Shown one piece after another: positions 26,101 through 33,640 of a stretch of 50,183 nucleotides of DNA (within the stretch, counting starts at the first letter, position 1; the number at the start of each line of letters is the position of its first letter). The notes beneath the pieces are model-generated. The model saw only the letters and a program-made list of their open reading frames with translations, was not told the origin of the DNA and made no database searches. Made by a program: the position numbers and the translations under genes. This DNA is from Alkalinema sp. CACIAM 70d (GTDB lineage: Bacteria > Cyanobacteriota > Cyanobacteriia > Leptolyngbyales > Leptolyngbyaceae): positions 1 through 50,183 of the forward strand of contig MUGG01000168.1 in NCBI GenBank assembly GCA_002148405.1, given 5' to 3'.

Positions 26101-28554
26101 CCTGATCCATCTGAAGTGAGCGGAATTATTAAGATTAGAGATCAAGTTGAGTCAGGAGTCAGTCGCATCCGAGAGTGGTTTCAACCTGTAGAAAATATTG
26201 AACCCCTAATCCACGATGCATCTCTTGAGCAGTTGCTGAATGCTTATCCTAAACTACATCAGCCTCATCCTAAACTTGTGCTGCGAGACGATGTTATCTC
26301 AGTACAAGCAACTCCTCAGCAGCGCGATCGTCAAGCTCAGGCTCTGGAACTCGTAACTGAAAGAATTCAACAGCTCATTGAAGATCAGAGTGCGCGAGTA
26401 GATGTACTCGAAACAGAACATGACTGTGAAACTTATAAAGCCGAGGTACAAAGAACACTAGATCAAATCAACCAAGTTTCTACGTTGCCTCCCTATTTGC
26501 CAGAAACTTTGCAGTACGCTTTACAGGCTGTAGATCGCCGATCTTTGGAGCTGAAAGAAGTAGCCAAAACGAGGGAGTGTTTGTCTAAGATTCAAAATTG
26601 CTATAAGGCACTGAGTCATTCTCCAACGCAGCAAGAATACATCTTGGCTCGCCAAGAAATTGAGACATTAGCCCACTCTGCACCTGCTGTAACGGAGGAG
26701 GAAATTTTTGAGCAGACTGTACAGGAAATTGAGCAGCGTTTAAATGACTTAACTCAACAAGTCGAAATCTGGGAAGAGCAATCCTCAGGTCTAGATTCTC
26801 CTGATCAAATCCATGCATTGATAGGAGAAATTAATGGACGGTGCTATCGATTTACCGAGGAAACAAGTGCCAGAAGAATCTCTAAGTTGCTTGATCGTCT
26901 CAAGCATGAGCTTGACGCAGGACGAGATAAAGATGAGGCAATCAGAGCAATTAAAACGACTCTTGCTAATGCTATTCGCAAGTTAGAACGGATCCGTGAT
27001 GTGGCTGCAAATAAGCTACAAGAAGCATTTCAAAGCTATCAAGAGCTAACACAAATTAGTCTACCTACTGTTCACTCGGTAGGTGACTTAGCTGATTATC
27101 AGAAAGAACTAGAAGATTTCAAGGCTAAAGGACGTTTAGCCCTTATTTCTGAAGGCTTTTCCAAGATTTATAATCTTGAGCTGAAGCGATTAGAGGACTA
27201 TGCACGTCTAAAAGTATTGTTAGAACAGCGTCTAGACTTCATTAAAAATCAGGATGACTTTGAAGACGTAAAAGCTAGTCTTGAGCAAGCCCTGCAAAGA
27301 TTGGAAGCTCGCCATAGAGAGTTGCAGGAGCAACATCAAGAGCAACAGAAGAAAGCACAGGATGAGCAAATTATCAGATACATCCACAGCAAATATAAGT
27401 TACCCAGAACAAATACGGTTCAGTTTTTGGAGGATGGCATTCAAGAGATAAAAGCTTATCAAGCTAAACTCTATGAAGCTGAGTCATTCGCTTCAGAACT
27501 TGAACAGCTTATTTACTCTCTTCAAGAGAAAGTTTCGCATCATCATGGAAGCTTAGAGGGCTTGCGTGATCGTTTGATTGAAATCAGCACCTTAAATGAA
27601 CTAAGTCAGATTGAAACCGAGCATGCCCGACTAGAGCTTGTCTTCAAAGACTCCTCGGCGTATCCCGATTATCTATCACTTCAGCAACAGATTCAGCAGT
27701 TTAAGGAAGAGCTGGAAATGCTGCAAATCTTGGACAATCGCTGTCAGCAAAGCATCTCAATTTCTAGTTGTCATGAGGTTCTTTCAGCTATTTATGAACA
27801 GCAAAAAAATCCTCACTGTGTTGAGAAATTCCAAGCCAAACTGGCGGAGCTAGGAGGTGTCTTACAATCCAGGATTGAGTCTTACATCCAGGATCTGCAT
27901 GATTATGAACACATAGCTCAACAACTCACGACAGCAAAAGAGGCTCAAAATCTCCATGAGGAGTTACTGAAGCAATCAGTTCGGTACGCTCAATCAGAGG
28001 TAAGCGATCGCTATGAAACAATTAGTACGAGTATCAGGCTTTTAGTTGACCTGCTCCGTATTGCTGAAACAGAAACTATCAAAACCCTTCAAGCCTATGA
28101 GGCTCAAGCAGAGAAACTCAGACAGTGGCAGGAAAGCGCAGGAGCAATTTTGCCTTTCCTTCAAGAGCGATTTGAGTCTGTGAATGAGGCTACAGAGAAG
28201 GTGAAAGCTCAAATTCTCAGGAAGCAGCAAACAGATGCAGAAAAATGGGTGAAAAACCTGGAGAGTCAATTAGCAGACCTTAATGACTTAACAGATGCTC
28301 TTGAAAAAGGTAAACTCGCCATTAAGCTGCTACAAAAGATCCAAGTTGAACAGTTGCAACATGCTGATTTTCTGTGCACAGATCACCAAGCTACTCTCAA
28401 AAGCATTGAGAAACGCTGTGATGAGGAGATAGCACAGGATCGAGAGAATCAAATAAAGCGATTGTTTAAAGAGCTTCCTCACCTACAGCGCATCAGCTTG
28501 TACCGTCAGCTAGAAAAGTATCTATCTGATCCAACGGAGGAATTCGATGGCTAA
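23110..28554 (+). CDS. Giant BrxC/PglY-like ATPase with long coiled-coil tail
   Basis: 1814 residues. Walker A YGKGKSHFA at 76-84 and Walker B VLILFDELNFYL (D267-E268), followed by SLLSFTQIDPSMG. Then FPLHPLTAYLLCNLDF near 400-415, and a region near 850-910 with TAWDVISKM, SEAPYGYNEYTFTILLAAWL and KGNGTIPAAGKK, which parallels the smaller ATPase. From about 1060 to the end the sequence is rich in E, Q, K, L and R with few Gly/Pro, in heptad-like strings (LEQALQRLEARHRELQEQHQ), i.e. roughly 700 residues of predicted coiled coil. BrxC in BREX is about 1200 residues, so the tail is the extra part. BrxC is essential for BREX activity; its mechanism is unsettled. The stop overlaps the PglZ start by 8 bases. 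Confidence 0.85.
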   Translation: MLLNQLVRINEAGIVADSVNFSLMEDWETNQKLCEGFVFNYDKDKPEESTIGVLEALRSSYDSRSHANIHLLIQQYGKGKSHFAVAIANYFGKPIDSPEVEGILHQVENAAGRTNAIAERLRLYKKRGRHLVLCLSGDSSITDLKKQFLQVLLQVLEKEEISNSVAQHICSEPLRYIQSLKPDQREQAEDYLASIGNPDGDLTSITKQLQKNNPGVISTLKNLAKHLTGFVPDWNTNVDIEGILKDLITQQCSGENPRYQGVLILFDELNFYLQNWAKDPIGSGGTALQNITNICEAYKSKISLLSFTQIDPSMGVGIPAGALEDHRRLVSRLAPKGSTYQKVASSLELVLDNLLIQDLDSSNWQAFSTRWNDTLLAESTNAYQKRITTYREKGWTRDKFHQILTVGCFPLHPLTAYLLCNLDFTVDRTALQFIKTKVKVFIENQPLTREAKGEKLNFIYPISLVEPDTFLDNFAGDSNYTKFMEGASALAGSDDPNELIVLKGLFLFHASGGKLTKADREAHEDVLASLTGLTPQEVKTALDKLVNTRDLVYYKPELKLYRFWAGVAPTGIEKEIEEEIRDRKEEISVNRVVAFCQQNIEQFLGSKTIAAKHFVDKNKLVLEDWQFEHKVYTIDGFERALSSDQTLRGTEERGILAFVLAETQPELQDFRRQVDALLAKSPIRDRIAVAIPNDGTGELASVLLKIQTLKNKEVAERRSLGAAYDELLKRWNDQVATQAGNLLKSCTYHCVGLETIPPAERENAQRVVSTLLQNLYPFVPQIEGIDKLRSGHTTGRKVIGFVSRQLLADNLTTPLPDNTYSLVDTLFVSRWKLLKKTSRKYTAHVPENERVKTAWDVISKMTDLGEQPEKIVDLQKIWKALSEAPYGYNEYTFTILLAAWLSYHRKEVALKGNGTIPAAGKKGATQVTVEIKSLKDWATTNILEKPDEFVKKWIVTGNAKVICRKRLLPPTPPESPTNYNKAEQYLLEVQAYLDAAEPDPSEVSGIIKIRDQVESGVSRIREWFQPVENIEPLIHDASLEQLLNAYPKLHQPHPKLVLRDDVISVQATPQQRDRQAQALELVTERIQQLIEDQSARVDVLETEHDCETYKAEVQRTLDQINQVSTLPPYLPETLQYALQAVDRRSLELKEVAKTRECLSKIQNCYKALSHSPTQQEYILARQEIETLAHSAPAVTEEEIFEQTVQEIEQRLNDLTQQVEIWEEQSSGLDSPDQIHALIGEINGRCYRFTEETSARRISKLLDRLKHELDAGRDKDEAIRAIKTTLANAIRKLERIRDVAANKLQEAFQSYQELTQISLPTVHSVGDLADYQKELEDFKAKGRLALISEGFSKIYNLELKRLEDYARLKVLLEQRLDFIKNQDDFEDVKASLEQALQRLEARHRELQEQHQEQQKKAQDEQIIRYIHSKYKLPRTNTVQFLEDGIQEIKAYQAKLYEAESFASELEQLIYSLQEKVSHHHGSLEGLRDRLIEISTLNELSQIETEHARLELVFKDSSAYPDYLSLQQQIQQFKEELEMLQILDNRCQQSISISSCHEVLSAIYEQQKNPHCVEKFQAKLAELGGVLQSRIESYIQDLHDYEHIAQQLTTAKEAQNLHEELLKQSVRYAQSEVSDRYETISTSIRLLVDLLRIAETETIKTLQAYEAQAEKLRQWQESAGAILPFLQERFESVNEATEKVKAQILRKQQTDAEKWVKNLESQLADLNDLTDALEKGKLAIKLLQKIQVEQLQHADFLCTDHQATLKSIEKRCDEEIAQDRENQIKRLFKELPHLQRISLYRQLEKYLSDPTEEFDG

Positions 28555-30895
28555 AATTATTCTCACAGCAGAAAGAACTAATCAACCATCACTGTTTGAG
28601 AATCTACCACTAGTCTCTCCATCTGAGTTCTTGCTAGGTACCGATAAAGCACAAGATAAGTCTGTCGTGCTTGATCCAACAGGATTGTACTCGCCTCCAG
28701 TAGGATGCATCGAAATTAGAGCCGAGGCAGATTGGATACGACACTTCTTCCAATCTGAAGGTCTCTACTGGGTAACGGGTCGAGGTCTACAGGCCAATCG
28801 ACTTTGTGAGTGGACCCGTGAATGGCTGAGGGTTTGGAACAAGCTGAGTCTCATTGTTGAAGAGAAGCAAAACCCGCGTAGCCGACTCAATACGCTGTTT
28901 GGCTCTGTTTCCATCCCAGAAGAGTGGACGGATGAAGAGATTCTTAAGCTTGCTGCAGCACTTGATGCCTACCCGCTTGATAATCCTGTAGCTCATTTAT
29001 TAGCGGATTTGACAGAGGATGATCGTAAAAATTCCGAATTTTCAGTTCGGCAAGTATGGCTTGGTTCACCATCTATCCAGCATCTGGCTCAATGGCTGTC
29101 TATTCAGCTTCCCGAAGCCTACAAGCCTCTCGAGCACATTTGGCAAAACCAAATGGCAGAAAGCGATCCAGAGTTAGCGGAATACTACCAAACACCTGAT
29201 AAGCTGCAACTTCTTCAACAGTGGATAGGCATTATTAAACCCTTAGCTAGGGTTAAAGCTTTGGGTCGCTTTCCATTAGCCGTGCCTGATGCTCTCATAG
29301 GAGAGTTCCGCTCTTTCTGGGAGCATCGGTTCCTTCTTAATGAGGGCAACGCATTGGATGAACTTGCACCTAACCAACAATCTGGTATGGAGCAAATTGC
29401 ACCTCTTGCCTATAACATCCTGAAAAACTGCCCTGCTTGGATTACACGGGAAAGAAAACGAAAGCTCTCCTCCTACCTCAACTACCAAGAACTTCGGGAA
29501 CTCGACAGTCTCCAGCCACCACCCCAACCGAACCGCCTTGAGCCCAATACCAGTGCTAAGGATGCCATGCAATGGGTAACTGAGCAGTACCTTCCTTTCC
29601 GTCGGTGGGATGCAGCTATCAACCCCTCCTCAGAACGACCTAGAGTGAGCGATCGCCTAGCCGAATCTTTTGTCGATTGGCTACTCAAATCCTATCCAGA
29701 ACTTAGGTTCGATAACTCCATTTTGAATTACGGAGTCGCTGCTTTCGTTCAAGATCTGTGCCAAGAAGGCCCTGTCCTTTGGGTTGTTATAGATGGGTTA
29801 GGCTGGCTGGATCACCAGGAACTACTGTCTTACTTAACTCGAAATCATGGTCTTTCCATTGAAACTGCCCTGCAGCCCCGCATCAGCATCCTGCCCACAA
29901 AAACTGAGTATGCCAAGTGGAGCCTCTACACCCAGCTTCCTCCTAGCCACTCCACTTGGGTGCCCGATGCGGGGAAGGGGTTCTCAATAATGGGGCTTGG
30001 AAAGCGATATACCGATCGTGATTATAAGCGGGGCACGCTCCACAAAGATCTGAAGCAAAATGCTTACAAACTATACTGCTGGGATACGGACAAGTTTGAT
30101 CATCTTTACCACACAGAACAGGATTGGCAGAATCTTTACCAAGTCCAACGTCCCTACGTTCTGGAAGGTCTCGCCAGAAATATTGAATACTGCATTAAGC
30201 TGCATCCCCATCCTGAACAACTTAGGATTGTGATTGCCAGTGATCACGGACAGATAATGGGAGAAGTAGAACAACTGACCAATCGACCGAAAGACCTAGA
30301 TTGGAAGGGAAGGATGGCAATTGGTAAAACTGACGATCCTCGCTTTGTTGTCCTAGATGCAGAACGGTATGGACTGCCTCACGACATTAGTGTTGTTAAA
30401 GGTGCTGCATCTCTCAACGCATTCAGTTATACCGAGAAGAATGTAATAATTGGTTCCCATGGCGGATTATTTCCAGAAGAGGTTGTGATTGGCGTATCCG
30501 TACTTCGTCAAGTAACGCTTCGTCTAGCGGTTCAAGCTATTTGTCGTGGAGAAGGGGAACCTGGAAATCTAGGGACACTTACTCTCACCGTTAAGAACCT
30601 AAACAGAGTCCCTCTGACCCAGCTTTGTTTATACATAAATGAACTACCTGCCTTAAAATCTGGCTATGCTATAGAAGAGGAAATTCCGGCAGGACAAGAA
30701 GTTCCGGTTTCAGTTGTCATTGCCAGCTTCCCTGAACTCCCTCCCAGTTATGAAGGGAATCAGTTAGCCTTAACAGGAGAGCTTAGGTTCCAGTTTGCTG
30801 ATCTTGAAAGTGGGACTGCTAGTCTGGACACTGAATCTCACTTAATTGTGAAGCAGATCTTCCGTAGCGGGTTAGATATCGATGAATTCCTATAA
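28547..30895 (+). CDS. pglZ: PglZ-domain protein (BREX, alkaline phosphatase superfamily)
   Basis: 782 residues. The N-terminal half (1-400) is helical and not assigned. The PglZ domain follows: LWVVIDGLGWLDHQELL with metal ligand D416; ISILPTKTEYAKWSLYT with a Thr at 451 or 453 as candidate nucleophile; VIASDHGQIMGEV with D566-H567; and IIGSHGGLFPEEVVIG with H638. All the usual metal and nucleophile positions are filled, so it looks active. PglZ is the one protein shared by all BREX types and Pgl; it is a predicted phosphodiesterase or nuclease. A C-terminal beta-rich part (about 660-780) contains LTLTVKNLNRVPLTQLCLYI, like an Ig fold. It overlaps the ATPase by 8 bases and BrxL by 14. Confidence 0.92.
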   Translation: MAKIILTAERTNQPSLFENLPLVSPSEFLLGTDKAQDKSVVLDPTGLYSPPVGCIEIRAEADWIRHFFQSEGLYWVTGRGLQANRLCEWTREWLRVWNKLSLIVEEKQNPRSRLNTLFGSVSIPEEWTDEEILKLAAALDAYPLDNPVAHLLADLTEDDRKNSEFSVRQVWLGSPSIQHLAQWLSIQLPEAYKPLEHIWQNQMAESDPELAEYYQTPDKLQLLQQWIGIIKPLARVKALGRFPLAVPDALIGEFRSFWEHRFLLNEGNALDELAPNQQSGMEQIAPLAYNILKNCPAWITRERKRKLSSYLNYQELRELDSLQPPPQPNRLEPNTSAKDAMQWVTEQYLPFRRWDAAINPSSERPRVSDRLAESFVDWLLKSYPELRFDNSILNYGVAAFVQDLCQEGPVLWVVIDGLGWLDHQELLSYLTRNHGLSIETALQPRISILPTKTEYAKWSLYTQLPPSHSTWVPDAGKGFSIMGLGKRYTDRDYKRGTLHKDLKQNAYKLYCWDTDKFDHLYHTEQDWQNLYQVQRPYVLEGLARNIEYCIKLHPHPEQLRIVIASDHGQIMGEVEQLTNRPKDLDWKGRMAIGKTDDPRFVVLDAERYGLPHDISVVKGAASLNAFSYTEKNVIIGSHGGLFPEEVVIGVSVLRQVTLRLAVQAICRGEGEPGNLGTLTLTVKNLNRVPLTQLCLYINELPALKSGYAIEEEIPAGQEVPVSVVIASFPELPPSYEGNQLALTGELRFQFADLESGTASLDTESHLIVKQIFRSGLDIDEFL

Positions 30896-32315
30896 TAGTA
30901 ACTTCGTTAAAGCAGTATTTGGTAGCCTGAGTATCGATAAAACTCGGCTACCCTCTAGTGGTCTGACATCCGTTGGGGTTCCAAGTTTTGTTGCTGAATG
31001 GTTGCTCGATAAAGTCGTACCTGGTTCAGGCCCCCTAACTTCTGCTGAATTAGAGAAGGTCAATACCTTTGTCAAAAAAGCATTTCCTCGTAAAGACGAT
31101 CGCAACGAGCTTATTTTTGATCTAACACAAGGAGAAGTTCGCAAACTCATTGCATTGATGCAAGTGAGAGTTAGGTTAGAGCAAGGATCAGAGGAAATTC
31201 CTGACCCATTCGCCAGAATTCCAGTCCTCAACTTGTCCGACTGTATAATTCCGCTAACCCTTATTGAGCGGAACAAAATGCTTCTCCGTCACGGTATTTG
31301 GGGCAAAATCAGTCTTGGTATGCAGCCAGATGGCAAAGTTGAAGTCATGGATTTCGATCCCTTTCAATGCTCGAGAGTAGATTTACAAGCTTATGCAGAA
31401 TGCCGCTCCAAATTTACAACCGAACAGTGGCGCGACTTACTTTTTTGCTCGATAGGCTTTAATCCTGAGCATCCCAACTATACAGATGATGCAAAAACCT
31501 GGATTCTTGCACGCCTTCTACCTATGGTAGAGTCCAATTTCCATATTATGGAATTGGCTCCTAAGGGAACAGGAAAAAGCTTTGTTTATGAGAACATCAG
31601 TAGTAAAGTTACTCTCATCAGTGGAGGAAAAGTAACACCTGCACAGCTTTTCATTAATGGCAAAACTAAGGAAGTTGGACTGCTAGGTCGCCATGATGTA
31701 GTTGTTTTAGATGAAGTTCAAAGCTTAAGTTTCGATAATCCTGACGAGGTTGTTGGCCCCCTAAAGAACTATCTGGCAAGTGGACGGTATAATCGATCAG
31801 GCTTCCAGGATATTGCAAGTGACTGTTCACTAGTCATGCTGGCAAATATTGAATTAGATGAGTATCTGAATCCCCGCAATGAAGAAAATTTAGTTGCGGA
31901 TTTACCGCGATTTTTTGGTGAAACAGCTTTTCTTGATCGCTTTGCCGGAATTATTCCAGGATGGAAAATTCCTAAGTTCCGAAGAGAGATGGCAGCTTCT
32001 CAAGTCGGTCTAAAGATGGATTTTTTTGGCGAGTCACTTCTTGCATTACGACAAGATAATCGCTTCTTTTCCTATGTTCAAGATCATACTGAATTTGACA
32101 ACAACACAACTGTTCGAGATCAAAATGCGATTCTGAAGTCAGCAGCGGGTTTTCTAAAGATTCTTTACCCGCATCTAGACTTGACCTTAGTGGATTACCA
32201 GCGGGATTGTTTAGAACCTGCTTGTAAACTTCGTCAAGCAATTCGCAATTCGCTATATTATCTTGATGATGAATTCAGCCAATTTGGACGCAATCTTTGC
32301 GCAGAAGTCAGGTGA
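30882..32315 (+). CDS. brxL: BrxL-type AAA+ protein, short form without Lon protease domain
   Basis: 477 residues. AAA+ core: MELAPKGTGKSFVYENIS with Walker A at 227-233; LISGGKVTPAQLF, a BrxL signature; and HDVVVLDEVQSLSF with D277-E278. LVMLANIELDEYL and PRFFGETAFLDRFAGIIPGW supply the sensor region and arginine finger area. Longer BrxL proteins of BREX type 1 have a C-terminal Lon-like domain; here the protein ends soon after the AAA+ lid (ILYPHLDLTLVDYQRDCLEP), agreeing with the short family of about 450-480 residues (TIGR02688). BrxL of type 1 forms DNA-binding rings, so a DNA translocase or clamp role is plausible; proteolysis is not. The ATG lies inside the end of pglZ (14-base overlap). 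Confidence 0.9.
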   Translation: MNSYNSNFVKAVFGSLSIDKTRLPSSGLTSVGVPSFVAEWLLDKVVPGSGPLTSAELEKVNTFVKKAFPRKDDRNELIFDLTQGEVRKLIALMQVRVRLEQGSEEIPDPFARIPVLNLSDCIIPLTLIERNKMLLRHGIWGKISLGMQPDGKVEVMDFDPFQCSRVDLQAYAECRSKFTTEQWRDLLFCSIGFNPEHPNYTDDAKTWILARLLPMVESNFHIMELAPKGTGKSFVYENISSKVTLISGGKVTPAQLFINGKTKEVGLLGRHDVVVLDEVQSLSFDNPDEVVGPLKNYLASGRYNRSGFQDIASDCSLVMLANIELDEYLNPRNEENLVADLPRFFGETAFLDRFAGIIPGWKIPKFRREMAASQVGLKMDFFGESLLALRQDNRFFSYVQDHTEFDNNTTVRDQNAILKSAAGFLKILYPHLDLTLVDYQRDCLEPACKLRQAIRNSLYYLDDEFSQFGRNLCAEVR

Positions 32316-33478
32316 ACTCCTCCAGAAAAACTATCTACCTTGATTATCACTCCACTACTCCTGTTGATCCTCGGGTTGCCGATTTCGTCTATCACTACAT
32401 GACCGAGGAGTTCGGTAATGCCAGCAGTACTGATCATGATTGGGGCGATCGCGCTGAAACTGCCATCAAGCAAGCTGCCAAACAAGTCGCTGAACTCATC
32501 GGAGCCTCACCAAGGGAAATCGTTTGGACATCTGGTGCGACCGAGAGTATCAATCTAGCAATTCAGGGGAGTCTAGCCCCTAACCCAACGAAACTCCATC
32601 GAATTGGCTTAATGCCGATCGAGCACAAAGCCGTCCTTGATACCTGCCGCGCCTTGGAGAAGCGAGGTTGGGCTGAATTGGTTTATCTCCAAGTAGATTC
32701 CAAAGGTAGGCTTAACCTAGAACATTTGGAACAAGTCTGCGCTGAAGGGCTGTCCTTGCTCTGCGTTATGGCAGCTAACAACGAGATTGGCAACATCTAC
32801 CCGATTCAGAAAATTGGGCAGATTACTCAACACTACGGCATTCCTTTTCTATGTGATGGCTCTCAGGCAGTCGGTAAGATTCCCATTCAATTTGACGAGT
32901 GGGGGATCACCTACCTGGCAATCTCTGCCCACAAGTTCTACGGACCCAAGGGGGTTGGAGCACTAGCCGTTCGTAGAGGCTATCACTTGGAGCCGCTTAT
33001 ATTTGGTGGCGGTCATCAGAAAGGGATGAGATCAGGCACCCTCAACGTCCCTGGAATTGTTGGTTTAGGGGAAGCCTGTCGGTTACGATCGCTTGAAAGG
33101 GAAGAAGATGAAAAAGCGATCGCTGTGAAACGTGACAGACTTCAGTCTTTACTTATAGAAAAAATAGCTAACGTAGTGGTGAATGGAGACGAGGCTCATC
33201 GTTTGGCAGGCAATCTCCATATTGCAATTCCTGGAATTCCCAATAGTGCTGTGATCGCTAGAATTCGTTACCGATTAGCAATTTCAACCGGTTCAGCTTG
33301 TTCATCGGGGGTTGAGTCACCTTCTCATGTGCTTCAGGCGATAGGTTTGCCCAGTGATGTTATGGATGGTGCATTCCGAATTGGATTAGGAAAATTTACG
33401 ACTGATGAGGAAATTAATCAAGGAGTTGGGATTATTTATGATGCTATTACTCAAGTTCAACAGTCTCTTTGTAATTAG
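32312..33478 (+). CDS. Cysteine desulfurase of the DNA-modification cluster (IscS/DndA/SspA type)
   Basis: 388 residues from the GTG at 32312, which overlaps the BrxL stop as GTGA; a TTG at 32297 would add five residues. Fold-type I PLP enzyme: YLDYHSTTPVD at the N-terminus, WTSGATESIN for cofactor phosphate binding, the Schiff-base lysine in SAHKFYGPKG (K208), and the catalytic loop STGSACSSGVESPSHVL with C330. It removes sulfur from L-cysteine as a persulfide. Cyanobacteria have housekeeping copies, but this one is translationally coupled to brxL, so it most likely feeds the PAPS-reductase-like enzyme at 20747, as DndA or SspA do. No scaffold (iscU) or regulator (iscR) gene accompanies it. 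No clear terminator was seen after it. Confidence 0.92.
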   Translation: MNSSRKTIYLDYHSTTPVDPRVADFVYHYMTEEFGNASSTDHDWGDRAETAIKQAAKQVAELIGASPREIVWTSGATESINLAIQGSLAPNPTKLHRIGLMPIEHKAVLDTCRALEKRGWAELVYLQVDSKGRLNLEHLEQVCAEGLSLLCVMAANNEIGNIYPIQKIGQITQHYGIPFLCDGSQAVGKIPIQFDEWGITYLAISAHKFYGPKGVGALAVRRGYHLEPLIFGGGHQKGMRSGTLNVPGIVGLGEACRLRSLEREEDEKAIAVKRDRLQSLLIEKIANVVVNGDEAHRLAGNLHIAIPGIPNSAVIARIRYRLAISTGSACSSGVESPSHVLQAIGLPSDVMDGAFRIGLGKFTTDEEINQGVGIIYDAITQVQQSLCN

Positions 33479-33640
33479 GGAGAAAATTCGTGAGATTTTA
33501 GTCTTTAGAGATTTTGTAGTACAGGATTCAGTGTTGATTTCACTAGGTGCTTTTAACAGTGGTTTCTCTATTATTTGGCATTGCTATGTTGATGATTACT
33601 AGAAGCAGGGCATGAATTACTTTACTTGGATGCATTCCCT

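Noticed and set aside
12889..33478. Complete Dnd system
   Set aside because: No DndB (DGQHR), DndD (SMC-like ATPase with DndD signature), DndE or DptFGH was found; the PAPS-reductase-like gene alone is not enough, and the DUF4007/ATPase order fits Ssp better.
12889..33478. Integrative element with att sites
   Set aside because: No integrase or transposase, and I found no long matching repeat between the two edges of the island; transfer is inferred only from content.
33405..33602. Open frame after the cysteine desulfurase
   Set aside because: Overlaps the end of the desulfurase gene in another frame, no ribosome site, no protein character.
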